The notes under the pieces were generated by a model. That model was not told the DNA's origin. It searched no databases and saw nothing but the letters and a program-made list of their open reading frames with translations. Shown piece by piece: positions 16,836 to 27,545 of a stretch of 64,000 nt of DNA; the first letter of the stretch is position 1; each line of letters begins with the position of its first letter. The stretch comes from Gammaproteobacteria bacterium (GTDB taxonomy: Bacteria; Pseudomonadota; Gammaproteobacteria; Acidiferrobacterales; Sulfurifustaceae). A program made the translations under genes and the position numbers. Location: NCBI GenBank assembly GCA_016199745.1, contig JACQFZ010000013.1:1-64000 (forward strand), in the 5' to 3' direction.

Positions 16836-17327
16836 TTGACACAACAACAGACGCGCTGGGGACATCGCCTGGCGCAGTGGCTGGCGACCGGTTTCGGTGT
16901 CGGCTACATCGGTTTCGCGCCGGGCACGTTCGGCACATTGGTCGCTCTCCCGCTCTATCTACTCGTGCGCGAGTTGCCGCCACCGGCGTACGTCGCCGTG
17001 GTCGCGGCACTCTTCGCGTTGGGTGTTTGGATTTGTCAGATCGCCGAACGACAGTTCGGCCGACCCGACCATTCGGCAATCGTTTGGGACGAGATCGTCG
17101 GTTATTTGGTCACGATGTTTCTCGCGCCGTCGGGCATGTTATGGATCGTCGCTGGTTTTGTATTATTCCGCTTGTTCGACATCTGGAAACCGTTTCCGAT
17201 CCGTCGCCTCGAGCATGTTGTGCCCGGCGGCTGGGGCGTAATGGCAGACGACGTGCTCGCCGGCATTTATGCCGCTGTGATGCTGCGGGTTTTAGCGATG
17301 TTGCTGGCGACGCGGCAACTTTCCTAG
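16836..17327 (+). CDS. pgpA: Phosphatidylglycerophosphatase A
   Basis: 163 residues from a TTG start behind TAGGAG. It removes phosphate from phosphatidylglycerol phosphate to make phosphatidylglycerol at the inner membrane. Family features are GFGVGYIGFAPGTFGTL, the acidic IVWDEIVGYLV and FRLFDIWKPFPI. Hydrophobic spans alternate with these motifs. It is divergent from tamA and followed 40 bp later by a TauE-like permease. Confidence 0.93.
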   Translation: MTQQQTRWGHRLAQWLATGFGVGYIGFAPGTFGTLVALPLYLLVRELPPPAYVAVVAALFALGVWICQIAERQFGRPDHSAIVWDEIVGYLVTMFLAPSGMLWIVAGFVLFRLFDIWKPFPIRRLEHVVPGGWGVMADDVLAGIYAAVMLRVLAMLLATRQLS

Positions 17328-17367
17328 CGGCGCTAACCCCAAACCCGAAGGAACAGATCAACCGCTG

Positions 17368-18153
17368 ATGGATATCGTCGTGTTGCTGCTGATCGGCGCC
17401 GTCGCCGGCGTTATGGCCGGATTACTCGGTATCGGCGGTGGTGTGATCGTTGTGCCGGCCCTGGCGTTCTTGTTCGAGCGCCAGGGCGTGAGCCCGGCCG
17501 TGGTAATGCAGATGGCGATCGGCACGTCGTTGGCGGCAATCGTCTTTACATCGTTGTCGTCGATTCGCGCACATCACGCGCGCGGCGCGGTTCGGTGGCC
17601 GGCGTTCTGGCAGCTGCTGCCGGGAATACTGATCGGCGGTTTAGTCGGTGCCGCCATCGCCCATGGATTGTCGGGCAAGATGCTCAAGGTGCTGTTCGGT
17701 GGGTTCATTCTATTGGTGGCGTTGCAGCTGGCGTGGAAACTGGCGCCGGTGCCGCATCGGCCGCTGCCGGGGCGGCCGCTGATGTTGGGTTGGGGCGGGT
17801 TGATCGGTGCGTTGTCGTCGTTGTTCGGTATCGGCGGCGGAACGATTTCGGTGCCGTTTCTGATGTGGTGCAGCGTGCCGACGGTGCAAGCGATTGCGAC
17901 CGCCGCCGCTATCGGGTTGCCGATCGCGCTCGCTGGAACTGCCGGTTATGTGTTGACCGGATGGAACGTTGCCGAGCTGCCGCCGGGAAGTTTGGGTTAC
18001 GTGGCGCTGATGCCGATGTTGGCGCTAGCGGCGGCGAGTGTTTTGTTTGCGCCGCTCGGCGCGCGGCTGGCGCATCGACTGCAGCAGCTGACCTTGCGGC
18101 GAATCTTCGCGTTATTCTTGACGGCCGTCGGCTTGCGGCTGCTGTTGAGCTGA
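17368..18153 (+). CDS. Sulfite exporter TauE/SafE family membrane protein
   Basis: 261 residues with eight or so hydrophobic spans and two internal repeats. Each repeat carries the signature: GLLGIGGGVIVVPAL near the N-terminus and SSLFGIGGGTISVPFL in the middle. Members export sulfite, sulfoacetate or related anions, or are uncharacterised; the substrate here is unknown. It lies 40 bp after pgpA on the same strand and is probably cotranscribed. Confidence 0.9.
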   Translation: MDIVVLLLIGAVAGVMAGLLGIGGGVIVVPALAFLFERQGVSPAVVMQMAIGTSLAAIVFTSLSSIRAHHARGAVRWPAFWQLLPGILIGGLVGAAIAHGLSGKMLKVLFGGFILLVALQLAWKLAPVPHRPLPGRPLMLGWGGLIGALSSLFGIGGGTISVPFLMWCSVPTVQAIATAAAIGLPIALAGTAGYVLTGWNVAELPPGSLGYVALMPMLALAAASVLFAPLGARLAHRLQQLTLRRIFALFLTAVGLRLLLS

Positions 18154-18154
18154 G

Positions 18155-18907
18155 CTAGTTCGACGCTTCGTCGGAGAGGACGCCGTAGCTTCGCAAAATC
18201 TCGAGCCCTTTGACCGCCTGCTCATGTCCTTGCGCGGCCGACATCTGCCACCAGTGTGCCGCCTCTAACAGATTTTGCGGTTCGCCTTCGCCGGTGGCGG
18301 CGAGTACACCGAGCTGAAACTGAGCCGCGGCGTCGCCGCCGTCGGCGGCGCGCTGCCACCAATCGCGCGCCTTGCTAATGTCCTTGTCGACGCCCTGACC
18401 GTGGGCGTAGAGCAGGCCGAGATTGAATTGTGCACCGACATGGCCGTGTTCCGCGGCTTCTTCCCACCAATAAATGGCGCGCGCGAGATTGACCGGGGTG
18501 CCTTGGCCGACCGCATAGATAACGCCGAGATTGAATTGTGCGCGGGCGTGGCCGTTGCTGGCCGGCCCACTCCAGGCGTTCATCGCCGCCGCATAGTCGC
18601 CGTCTTCGTAGTAGCTGACGCCTTCGCGAAACGCCGCTTCTAGCAAATCGACATCGCCGAGCGCATCGAGAGACATTGCCGGCGACAGGCTCGCGGAAGT
18701 GGCGTGGCCGATGGCGGCGTGTGCTTTCAAGTTAGGAGTGAGTACGAGGAGTGCGGCGAAAAGTAGGGCCAGCAACCAATGGAGTTGCCAGTCCTTGCTT
18801 ACGTATCCCTGCATACGGATCTCGTAGTTCGTGATGTCTCTTGAGTATAGTTGCCGTACGCGCGCTGTCGGTTCAGTGCTGACTCGCACCGGGATGAGGC
18901 GATTCAT
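18155..18907 (-). CDS. Sel1-repeat (TPR-like) exported protein
   Basis: 250 residues from the ATG at 18907, which has a strong TTAGGAGAC site; the frame extends to 19129 but that part overlaps pncC. After a polar N-terminus, a hydrophobic segment (LHWLLALLFAALLVLTPNLKAHA) anchors or exports it. At least four Sel1 units follow, each with A-QFNLG-(V/L)-(I/L)-YA-G-G spacing (NLGVIYAVGQGTPVN, NLGLLYAHGQGVDKD, QLGVLAATGEGEPQN). These are protein-interaction repeats. The partner is unknown. Confidence 0.85.
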   Translation of the reverse strand: MNRLIPVRVSTEPTARVRQLYSRDITNYEIRMQGYVSKDWQLHWLLALLFAALLVLTPNLKAHAAIGHATSASLSPAMSLDALGDVDLLEAAFREGVSYYEDGDYAAAMNAWSGPASNGHARAQFNLGVIYAVGQGTPVNLARAIYWWEEAAEHGHVGAQFNLGLLYAHGQGVDKDISKARDWWQRAADGGDAAAQFQLGVLAATGEGEPQNLLEAAHWWQMSAAQGHEQAVKGLEILRSYGVLSDEASN

Positions 18908-18959
18908 GTTGTCTCCTAACCTGATTTCGCAGGTATTGAGTCCGTGCGTAAAATGATGC

Positions 18960-19454
18960 ATGGACCATGCCGACCTCGAACTGAACGAACTAGCGGTAAA
19001 TGTGGGCCGCGCACTGGACCGCGCCGGTTGGATGTTGGCGACCGCGGAGTCATGCACCGGTGGTTGGGTCGCGCAGGTGATAACCGCTATTTCGGGCAGC
19101 TCCGCCTGGTTTGAGCGCGGCTTCGTCACCTACAGCGATGCCGCTAAACGCGAGCTATTAGGGGTACCAGCGGCGGTTTTAACGAATCACGGTGCTGTCA
19201 GTGAACCCACGGCGCGGGCGATGGCAGAAGGTGCACGGGTCCATAGTCAGGCGCAGGTGGCGCTCGCTGTTACCGGTGTCGCCGGGCCGAGCGGCGGTTC
19301 GCCGACGAAGCCGGTCGGCACGGTGTGGTTCGCCTGGGCCGTACCGGGGCAGGCGACGAAAAGCCGACAGCATTTGCTAATGGGTGATCGCGGGTCTATC
19401 CGGCGACAATCGGTCGTGATTGCTCTCAGTGGATTACTGAGTGTGTTGCCGTGA
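18960..19454 (+). CDS. pncC: Nicotinamide-nucleotide amidohydrolase PncC (CinA C-terminal domain)
   Basis: 164 residues forming only the CinA C-terminal domain, which deamidates NMN to nicotinate mononucleotide in pyridine nucleotide recycling. Landmarks are ATAESCTGGWVAQVIT with the catalytic Ser/Thr region, GFVTYSDAAKRELLGVP and LAVTGVAGPSGGSPTKPVGTVWFAW. It lies upstream of recA as in many proteobacteria, here with ispG inserted between on the other strand. Confidence 0.93.
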   Translation: MDHADLELNELAVNVGRALDRAGWMLATAESCTGGWVAQVITAISGSSAWFERGFVTYSDAAKRELLGVPAAVLTNHGAVSEPTARAMAEGARVHSQAQVALAVTGVAGPSGGSPTKPVGTVWFAWAVPGQATKSRQHLLMGDRGSIRRQSVVIALSGLLSVLP

Positions 19455-19690
19455 GCTCGATGTCGCTCGTCTCCGGTCGGTAAACCTCCATTGCCGTAAG
19501 ACCCGCTAGTGCCAACTCGGTGATGTTGTCGTTTAGCTCGGTTGTGAACAGCGCGCCCCGCAATCCGCCGCGCGATCGATGAATAAATGGATTGTTACCG
19601 AATCCTAATTATTCGGTTCGCGTTGGATGATACGCGAGTTGGGCGCGTGCAATTATTGGCCGATGAACCAGAGAAAAGGAAATAGGGGGA

Positions 19691-20845
19691 TTAAACGTTG
19701 CTGTTGTTGTTGCCGCGGGTGGCGATGATCGCATCCAACTCTTGCCGCAGTCGCGCCAAAATCTGATCGTACGGGAAGCTGCCGACTTCTACCGACTTAC
19801 GCTTCAGGTTTACCAGCTTTGGACCGCACCACAAACCGAGATCGGCGTCGTCGGTTTCGCCCGGACCGTTCACGCGGCAACCCATTACGGCGATGGTGAT
19901 GGCATGTTGCGCCGCATACTGCGTAACTTCTTTCACTTGTTGCGCGAGCTCGATGAACGCCTCGTTCTCGACGCGGGAGCAGCTCGGGCAGCTAATGATG
20001 TTGATGCCGGTCCGCTCGAACCGAACCACGCTGCGCACGCGACCGGCGGCAATATCGTCGATGATCTGTTGGCCGACGATGATCTCTTCCGACTTGCGCG
20101 GGTTCGGTACTGTCAGCGAAACCCGCAGCGTGTCGCCGATGCCACGGCTGATAAGCTGCTCGAAGGCGATACGGGTTTTGATGATGCCTTCCGGCGGCAA
20201 GCCGGCTTCGGTCACACCGAGATGCAGTGGCACATCCGGTCGTTCGGCGGCGAAACGGCGATTAACCTCGATGACTTCATTCGGGTCGGAATCTTTGAGC
20301 GACACGCAGTAACGCGTGAATCCGATCTTATCGAGGAATTCACAATGATCGAGCGCGCTTTCGAGCATCGGCGATAGCCGATCGTTAGCGTCGTATTTCT
20401 CCGCCTTGGCCGGATCGACCGAGCCGCAGTTCACGCCCACGCGCAGTGCGCAGTCATGCTCGCCGGCGACATCGACCAGGTAGCGGACTTTGTCTTGCCA
20501 CGGTTTGCGACGCTCGTGATGGTAGAGGTGGCCGGGGTTGTAGCGTAGCTTGTTGACGTGCGGCGCGACGCGCTCGGCCATGCGGTAGCTTTCTTGCAGG
20601 TCGGCCGACAAATTGGCAGCGGTCTGTGACCGGATCGATGCCAAGGCAATCGCGTCCTTCGGGTTGTCGATGGCGATACGGACCACAGCGGCGCCGGCAG
20701 CGGCCAGGTCATTCACTTGGGCGACCGTCGCGTCGATATCTTGTGTGTGCGTAGCGCACATACTTTGGACGGCGATTGGCTGGCCGGCGCCGATAGTGAC
20801 GGAGCCAATGCGGACAAGACGAGTCGGGTTGCGCGGCAGATTCAC
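19691..20845 (-). CDS. ispG: 4-hydroxy-3-methylbut-2-en-1-yl diphosphate synthase (flavodoxin)
   Basis: 384 residues, the bacterial short form. It makes HMBPP from MEcPP in the MEP isoprenoid pathway using a [4Fe-4S] cluster. The N-terminal TIM barrel has [13 protein letters not shown] and NPGHLYHH; the cluster ligands are in [12 protein letters not shown] and [15 protein letters not shown]. Both expected CxxC and later Cys are intact. It is convergent with pncC and divergent from recA; about 236 bp between it and pncC hold nothing recognised. Confidence 0.96.
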   Translation of the reverse strand: MNLPRNPTRLVRIGSVTIGAGQPIAVQSMCATHTQDIDATVAQVNDLAAAGAAVVRIAIDNPKDAIALASIRSQTAANLSADLQESYRMAERVAPHVNKLRYNPGHLYHHERRKPWQDKVRYLVDVAGEHDCALRVGVNCGSVDPAKAEKYDANDRLSPMLESALDHCEFLDKIGFTRYCVSLKDSDPNEVIEVNRRFAAERPDVPLHLGVTEAGLPPEGIIKTRIAFEQLISRGIGDTLRVSLTVPNPRKSEEIIVGQQIIDDIAAGRVRSVVRFERTGINIISCPSCSRVENEAFIELAQQVKEVTQYAAQHAITIAVMGCRVNGPGETDDADLGLWCGPKLVNLKRKSVEVGSFPYDQILARLRQELDAIIATRGNNNSNV

Positions 20846-20934
20846 GGGATGAAGCGGATACGGTTCGAATAGGGCCTTGAGCGGGCGCTAACGCTACCGG
20901 GTGTGCTTAAGAAAGGCAAATCGCCGCCACGCCA

Positions 20935-20963
20935 CTCCTTAAGGAAGGAGAATTATGAAATAA
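20935..20963 (+). promoter_or_regulatory. recA leader: SD-sequestering hairpin and two-codon ORF
   Basis: CTCCTT at 20935-20940 can pair with AAGGAG at 20945-20950. A near-perfect Shine-Dalgarno (AAGGAAGGAG) is followed four bases later by ATG AAA TAA, a two-codon ORF ending 65 bp before the recA start. The AT-rich TTATGAAATAAT could instead be a -10 region. No classical LexA palindrome (CTGT-N8-ACAG) was found from 20846 to 21027. Confidence 0.3.
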
Positions 20964-21027
20964 TCTGCCGCTGATTTTTCCTGTGTTTCAACGTTTAGAG
21001 CGGAATCCAACCGCGGGAGTACCGGTT

Positions 21028-22071
<1,044 letters not shown>

Positions 22072-22115
22072 ATCGCACGCCACCCGCGCTCGACGCCGCC
22101 AAAGCGCGGCAGCTC

Positions 22116-22535
22116 GTGCTCGGGTGGCTTGCCCGGCGCGAGCACAGTCGTAAAGAAGTCGAGACGAAGCTCAAGCGCAAAGGTTGTGACGCCAAGCTTG
22201 CCGAAGAAGTAGCGGCGGTATTGGCGGCGCAGCATTTGTTGTCAGACGAGCGTTTCGCCGAAGTGCTGGTTCGCAGCCGCCGAAACCGTGGTTATGGACC
22301 GGTGCGGATCCGCAAAGAGCTCGAGCAACGCGGTCTGGCAGTGGAAGCGATCGAGCAGTGGCTCGACATCCATAACGACGAATGGCTCGCCGAGCTGAAA
22401 CAGCTTTGGCGCAAGAAATTCGGCGGCCGCGTACCACGCGACTACGCCGAACGGGCCAAGCAGGCGCGATTTCTGCAATACCGCGGTTTCACTTTTGATC
22501 AGATCCAGCGTGTGCTGGGCGACTTAGACACGTAG
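22116..22535 (+). CDS. recX: Regulatory protein RecX
   Basis: 139 residues from the GTG at 22116. RecX inhibits RecA filament growth. The three-helix repeats are visible: [52 protein letters not shown] and [17 protein letters not shown]. Family similarity continues upstream in frame ([15 protein letters not shown]) to the recA stop, where only a CTG at 22068 could start. The true protein may therefore be about 16 residues longer with a non-standard start overlapping the recA stop. Confidence 0.92.
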   Translation: MLGWLARREHSRKEVETKLKRKGCDAKLAEEVAAVLAAQHLLSDERFAEVLVRSRRNRGYGPVRIRKELEQRGLAVEAIEQWLDIHNDEWLAELKQLWRKKFGGRVPRDYAERAKQARFLQYRGFTFDQIQRVLGDLDT

Positions 22536-22567
22536 GTGGAACGATCCAACCGATTCGGCATGAAACT

Positions 22568-25165
22568 ATGAAGAGCACAGAGATCCGCAGTTTATTTCTC
22601 GATTACTTTAAGCGAAACGGTCACGCCATCGTGCCGAGCAGTCCGCTCGTGCCCGGTAACGATCCGACGCTGCTCTTCACCAATGCCGGCATGGTCCAAT
22701 TCAAGGACGTGTTCCTCGGTAGCGATAAGCGCCCGTATTCGCGTGCCGTCAGCAGCCAGCGTTGCGTGCGCGCCGGTGGCAAGCACAACGACTTGGAAAA
22801 CGTCGGCTATACCTCGCGTCATCACACGTTTTTCGAAATGCTCGGCAACTTCAGCTTCGGCGATTACTTTAAGCGCGACGCGATCCGTTTCGCCTGGGAG
22901 TTCTTGACCAAGGACATGCAGTTGCCGCGCGAGAAACTGTGGGTGACGGTCTATAGCGACGATAACGAAGCCGCCGATATCTGGCTGAACGACATTAAGG
23001 TCGATCCGAAGCGCTTCACCCGGCTCGGCGAGACATCGAATTTCTGGCAGATGGGCGACACCGGTCCGTGCGGTCCGTGTACCGAAATTTTTTACGATCA
23101 CGGCGCCGCCATCGCCGGCGGCCCGCCCGGCAGTCCCGATGAAGACGGCGACCGTTACGTCGAGATCTGGAATCTCGTGTTCATGCAGTACAACCGCGAC
23201 GCCAGCGGCAAGCTGACGCCGTTGCCGAAGCCGTCGGTCGACACCGGCATGGGTCTGGAACGCATCGCCGCCGTGAAGCAGGGCGTGCATTCGAATTACG
23301 ATATCGATCTATTTCGTAACTTGATCGGCGCTGTCCGTGCGGTTATCGGCACCAAAGAGACTAAGAGCGCCTCGCTCAACGTGGTTGCCGACCACATTCG
23401 CGCCGCCTCGTTTCTAATCACCGATGGCGTATTGCCCGCGAACGAAGGTCGCGGCTACGTGTTGCGCCGTATTATTCGTCGCGCAATCCGTCATGGACAC
23501 AAGCTCGGGGCCAACGAGACGTTCTTCTATAAGCTAGTCGCACCGCTGATTGCCGAAATGGGCGCGGCCTATCCGGAGCTGGCGGCAGCGCAAGCGACCG
23601 TCGAACGTGCGCTCACCCAAGAAGAAGAGCGTTTCAACGAAACGCTCGATCAGGGCCTTAAAATACTCGAAGACGGTATTGCCACCATTAGTGGCGACAC
23701 GATTCCGGGCGAGTTGATCTTCAAGCTGTACGATACCTTTGGTTTTCCGTTCGATCTCACACGTGATGTCGCGTTGGAGCGCAATCTGAAGCTCGATAGC
23801 GCCGGTTTCGAGCGCGAGATGGAAGCACAGCGCGAACGCGCCCGCGCCGCCAGCGCTTTTAAAGCAGCGGATATCGGCACGGTAACGGTCGATCGGCCGA
23901 GCGAATTTACCGGTTACGAACGCTTGGCCGATGACGGCAAGGTGCTGGAGATTACGCGCAGCGGCGATCAGGCAAGCGCGGTTTGTTTACGGCCGGGCGA
24001 GGTGGGCAGTGTCGTACTCGACCGCACGCCGTTTTATGCCGAGTCCGGCGGCCAGGTTGGCGACCGTGGCGTTCTGCGGGCCGGTAAGACGGTGTTCCGG
24101 GTCGAAGATACGCAGAAGGTCGGACAGATTTTCGTGCATAAAGGCCGGGTTGAAGCCGGTGAGCTACGCGTCGGCGACAGCGTGCAGGCGGAAGTCGACA
24201 TGGCGCTGCGGCGGGCGACGATGCGCAACCATTCGGCCACGCACTTGATGCACAAGGCGCTGCGCGATGTATTGGGCACGCATGTGCAACAAAAAGGATC
24301 GCTGGTCGACCAGAACCGCACGCGTTTCGATTTTTCGCATTTCGAGCCGCTGACGCTGACGCAAATCGTCGAGGTCGAACGGCGGGTAAATGATCAAATT
24401 TTGCGCAACGAAGACACCCGCGCCCGCGTCATGGGTATGGAATCGGCGCAAGCGGAGGGAGCGATGGCATTGTTCGGCGAGAAATACGGTGCCGAAGTGC
24501 GCGTGCTCAATATCGGCGATTCGACCGAGCTTTGCGGCGGTACGCATGTTCGTCGGACCGGCGATATCGGCATCTTCAAGATCCTATCCGAAGGCGGTGT
24601 GGCGGCCGGCGTGCGTCGTATCGAGGCGACCACCGGCGAAGGCGTCATCGAATACCTTCGGACCAACGAAACGCGGGTTAGTCGTATTGCCGAGCTGGTC
24701 CGCGGCAATCGCGATGAGGTCGTCACGAAGGTCGAGCAGCTGCAGGGCCGGGTGCGGACTCTCGAAAAAGAGCTGGAACAGCTACGCGGTCAGCTGGCGA
24801 AAGGCAGCGGAACCTCGTTGCTCGATCAAGTCAAAGAGGTGAAGGGCGTGCGCGTGCTGGCAGCGCAAATGGACGGTGCCGACGTAAAGGCGCTGCGCGA
24901 GGCGGTCGACCACTTTAAAGACAAACTCGCGCCGGCGGCGATCGTGCTGGCGTCGGTCCAGGACGGCAAAGTCACGCTAATTGCCGGTGTCACCCAGGAG
25001 CTGACCGATCGGGTAAATGCCGGTCAGTTGGTCAACCAAGTGGCGGCGCAAGTCGGCGGTAAGGGGGGGGGACGGGCGGATATGGCGCAGGCGGGCGGAA
25101 ACGACCCGACGGCGCTGCCGGGAGCGCTCCAAGCGGTTACCGATTGGGTTAGCGAACGTCTATAA
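22568..25165 (+). CDS. alaS: Alanyl-tRNA synthetase
   Basis: 865 residues, normal for the family. It charges tRNA-Ala and edits mischarged Ser and Gly. The class II catalytic domain begins [20 protein letters not shown] and includes [18 protein letters not shown]. The editing domain has [11 protein letters not shown] (HxxxH) and LCGGTHV (Cys and His zinc ligands). The C-terminal DHHA1 and oligomerisation part ends in [12 protein letters not shown]. It lies in the conserved recA-recX-alaS order. Confidence 0.98.
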   Translation: MKSTEIRSLFLDYFKRNGHAIVPSSPLVPGNDPTLLFTNAGMVQFKDVFLGSDKRPYSRAVSSQRCVRAGGKHNDLENVGYTSRHHTFFEMLGNFSFGDYFKRDAIRFAWEFLTKDMQLPREKLWVTVYSDDNEAADIWLNDIKVDPKRFTRLGETSNFWQMGDTGPCGPCTEIFYDHGAAIAGGPPGSPDEDGDRYVEIWNLVFMQYNRDASGKLTPLPKPSVDTGMGLERIAAVKQGVHSNYDIDLFRNLIGAVRAVIGTKETKSASLNVVADHIRAASFLITDGVLPANEGRGYVLRRIIRRAIRHGHKLGANETFFYKLVAPLIAEMGAAYPELAAAQATVERALTQEEERFNETLDQGLKILEDGIATISGDTIPGELIFKLYDTFGFPFDLTRDVALERNLKLDSAGFEREMEAQRERARAASAFKAADIGTVTVDRPSEFTGYERLADDGKVLEITRSGDQASAVCLRPGEVGSVVLDRTPFYAESGGQVGDRGVLRAGKTVFRVEDTQKVGQIFVHKGRVEAGELRVGDSVQAEVDMALRRATMRNHSATHLMHKALRDVLGTHVQQKGSLVDQNRTRFDFSHFEPLTLTQIVEVERRVNDQILRNEDTRARVMGMESAQAEGAMALFGEKYGAEVRVLNIGDSTELCGGTHVRRTGDIGIFKILSEGGVAAGVRRIEATTGEGVIEYLRTNETRVSRIAELVRGNRDEVVTKVEQLQGRVRTLEKELEQLRGQLAKGSGTSLLDQVKEVKGVRVLAAQMDGADVKALREAVDHFKDKLAPAAIVLASVQDGKVTLIAGVTQELTDRVNAGQLVNQVAAQVGGKGGGRADMAQAGGNDPTALPGALQAVTDWVSERL

Positions 25166-25282
25166 AAGAACGAATCAATGCGCAATTGGGACGGTGTTTC
25201 CCGATTTCCCTGTTTACTAACGCGAGAAAAGCCGGTTTAATTCGCGCTTTTTAGCGGTCTGAAATAATACTTTCATAAATTT

Positions 25283-26539
25283 ATGGCCCTAATTGTCCAG
25301 AAATACGGCGGAACCTCCGTCGGCAGCCCCGAACGTATCGATGCCGTCGCCGAAAAGGTCGCTCGTGCCCAGGCGTCCGGGCATGAGATGGTGATCGTTG
25401 TGTCGGCCATGACGGGCGAGACCGATCGCCTCATTAAGTTGGCAAAGTCGGTGCATCCCGAGCCGCCCGCGCGTGAGCTCGACGTACTGCTGGCGACCGG
25501 CGAGCAAACGACGATTGCGTTGCTCAGCATGGCGCTCGACCGCCATGGCGTGCAGGCCCGTTCCTATACCGGTCACCAGGTTCACATCCGTACCGACAAC
25601 GTCCACGGCAAGGCGCGTATTCTCGACATCGACGACAAGCGCGTACGTGACGATTTGGACAAGGGGCGGGTCGTCGTTATCGCCGGTTTCCAAGGCGTAG
25701 ACGAAGACGGCAACATCACCACTCTCGGTCGCGGCGGTTCCGATACCACGGCGGTGGCGATGGCGGCGGCATTACGGGCGGATGAGTGCCAGATTTACAC
25801 CGATGTCGACGGCGTCTACACCACCGATCCGCGCATCGTCCCGCAAGCGCGTCGCTTAGATCGCATCACCGCTGAAGAAATGCTCGAGATGGCAAGTCTC
25901 GGTGCCAAGGTGCTGCAAATCCGTTCGGTCGAATTCGCTGGTAAGTACAAAGTACCGTTGCGTGTGCTGTCCTCTTTCGAAGAAGGCCCGGGCACGCTGA
26001 TTACGTATGAGGAAAATGATATGGAAGCGCCGCTAATTTCAGGTATTGCCTTCAACCGCGACGAGGCGAAGCTGACGATTCGCGGTGTGCCGGATCGTCC
26101 GGGCATCGCTGCTCACATACTCGGTGACATCGGCAAGGCCAACATCAACGTCGACATGATCGTGCAGAACGTCGGCGCTGACGGCAGCACCGATTTCACC
26201 TTCACTATGCACCGGGCCGACTATAAGAAAGCGACCGAGATTCTGAAGCAGGTGGCACAAATGCTGAAGGCGACCGAGGTTAACGGCGACGACAAGATCG
26301 CCAAGATCTCCGTCGTCGGTGTTGGTATGCGCTCGCATGCCGGTATCGCTAGCACTATGTTCCGGGCGCTGGCCGATGAGCAGATCAATATCCAAATGAT
26401 TTCGACCTCGGAGATTAAAGTCTCCGTGGTGGTAGACGAAAAATACCTAGAACTGGGCGTTCGTGCCCTGCATCAGGCGTTCAAGCTCGATCAACCGCCG
26501 GAACAGGCGGAACCTTCCAAGGCCAAGAATGCACGATAG
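25283..26539 (+). CDS. lysC: Aspartate kinase
   Basis: 418 residues. It phosphorylates aspartate at the head of the Lys/Thr/Met/diaminopimelate pathway. The kinase domain starts VQKYGGTSVGSPERI and has TLGRGGSDTTAVAMAAAL. Two ACT domains at the C-terminus (ISGIAFNRDEAKLTIRGVPD and ISVVGVGMRSHAGIASTMF) form the regulatory Lys/Thr site. The length and start fit the Pseudomonas-type monofunctional enzyme. A second internal start for a beta subunit is possible in this class but not evident. Confidence 0.97.
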   Translation: MALIVQKYGGTSVGSPERIDAVAEKVARAQASGHEMVIVVSAMTGETDRLIKLAKSVHPEPPARELDVLLATGEQTTIALLSMALDRHGVQARSYTGHQVHIRTDNVHGKARILDIDDKRVRDDLDKGRVVVIAGFQGVDEDGNITTLGRGGSDTTAVAMAAALRADECQIYTDVDGVYTTDPRIVPQARRLDRITAEEMLEMASLGAKVLQIRSVEFAGKYKVPLRVLSSFEEGPGTLITYEENDMEAPLISGIAFNRDEAKLTIRGVPDRPGIAAHILGDIGKANINVDMIVQNVGADGSTDFTFTMHRADYKKATEILKQVAQMLKATEVNGDDKIAKISVVGVGMRSHAGIASTMFRALADEQINIQMISTSEIKVSVVVDEKYLELGVRALHQAFKLDQPPEQAEPSKAKNAR

Positions 26540-26830
26540 CCAGCGCGTACTAGAATGATGTCAGGCGGCTTTTTCGCAGAAAAGCGGCTAATGGCACGGA
26601 AGCTGCATATTTAAGCTCGGGGTGTGCAAGCAGCGCTAGCTACACTGCTTATCGGTTTAAAACTGATGCTTGCAGCGTATCGGTGTGGCTCACTAGCCAG
26701 GGAAGAGTGGCGATTACAACAAAATAACAAAAAACGATAAATTCAAGTAACGGGGTGTGAACTTCAGCAGGGTTGCTGCATGGGAAAATGGATGACACGG
26801 TGATAACGGAGAGACTTGAGGGTACAGCGG
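26540..26830. other. lysC-csrA intergenic region
   Basis: No gene is seen. The AT-rich stretch AACAAAATAACAAAAAACGATAAATTC near 26719-26745 probably holds csrA promoter elements. Nothing further can be assigned by eye. Confidence 0.3.
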
Positions 26831-27049
26831 ATGCTGATTTTAACTCGACGTATCGGTGAGACCTTGAACATTGGCGACGACGTTCAAGTGACGGTCCTTG
26901 GTATCAAGGGCAACCAAGTGCGAATTGGTGTGAATGCGCCTAAAGAAGTCCCGGTTCACCGGGAAGAGATCTATGAGCGCATCAAGAAGGAGAAAGAAGC
27001 TGGCATCGTGCGTGAGCCGCGCGAGGCTAGCGGAAACAACAAAGGATAG
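26831..27049 (+). CDS. csrA: Carbon storage regulator CsrA
   Basis: 72 residues starting [20 protein letters not shown]; the five extra residues from 26816 are rejected because CsrA always starts MLILTR. It binds GGA motifs in mRNA leaders and controls carbon flow, motility and biofilm. The RNA-binding Arg44-region [12 protein letters not shown] is intact. GAGGG lies about 10 bp upstream. The position between lysC and tRNA-Ser/Arg matches Pseudomonas and other gammaproteobacteria. Confidence 0.97.
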   Translation: MLILTRRIGETLNIGDDVQVTVLGIKGNQVRIGVNAPKEVPVHREEIYERIKKEKEAGIVREPREASGNNKG

Positions 27050-27115
27050 AAATTCAAGGGAGCGCCTTTCTTTACGTGTCGGGCAGCAGCAGGTATCCTT
27101 GCCGCCCGTCGTAAA

Positions 27116-27209
27116 GGAGAGATGGCCGAGTTGGTCGAAGGCGCTCCCCTGCTAAGGGAGTATAGGGTCAAAAGCTCTATCGAGGGTTCGAATCCCTCTC
27201 TCTCCGCCA
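27116..27209 (+). tRNA. tRNA-Ser(GCU)
   Basis: A complete class II tRNA. The acceptor stem GGAGAGA pairs with TCTCTCC, the discriminator is G, and CCA is encoded. The anticodon arm CTCCC-CTGCTAA-GGGAG shows anticodon GCT. A long variable arm (TATAGGG...CTCTATC) and a TTCGAAT T-loop confirm serine type. Confidence 0.97.
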
Positions 27210-27289
27210 TCTTTACGATAAATCGCGGGCAATTATTTTTTTGATGACCACGACAAATGTGGTCATCATCATTATAATTTCGCACCTTC

Positions 27290-27366
27290 GCGCCCGTAGC
27301 TCAGTTGGATAGAGTACCTGGCTACGAACCAGGGGGTCGGGAGTTCGAATCTCTCCGGGCGCACCA
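27290..27366 (+). tRNA. tRNA-Arg(ACG)
   Basis: A 77-base tRNA. The acceptor GCGCCCG pairs with CGGGCGC, the discriminator is A, and CCA is encoded. The anticodon arm CCTGG-CTACGAA-CCAGG gives anticodon ACG (inosine at 34 expected). The T-loop is TTCGAAT. It follows tRNA-Ser after 80 bp containing a hairpin (27242-27267). Confidence 0.97.
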
Positions 27367-27392
27367 ATCATTTCGCAGTTCACACAAGTAGT

Positions 27393-27422
27393 TGGGGGCG
27401 TTAGCCCCCGACCATCTTTTTT
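27393..27422 (+). terminator. Rho-independent terminator after the tRNA pair
   Basis: GGGGGC-GTTA-GCCCCC forms a strong stem; after CGACCATC it runs into six Ts. It lies 27 bp past tRNA-Arg and probably ends the csrA-tRNA transcript. Confidence 0.65.
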
Positions 27423-27545
27423 GGTCCGGGTCCTCAGGCGATCGCACTAGCGATGTTGTATGCATCCAAGTACGGGTTTGAACCGTTGTCGAGCACTTAA
27501 ACTCATCGAACTACGTTCACGCTCATCAACTTCTAGCGCTCCGAA

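Noticed and set aside
19455-19690. Minus-strand open frame reading ALFTTELNDNITELALAG between pncC and ispG
   Set aside because: The composition looks protein-like, but there is no usable start codon after the last stop, no ribosome-binding site and no recognised family; at most a gene remnant.
27242-27267. Terminator between the two tRNA genes
   Set aside because: The hairpin GATGACCAC/GTGGTCATC has its T-run on the upstream side, so it would not terminate plus-strand transcription.
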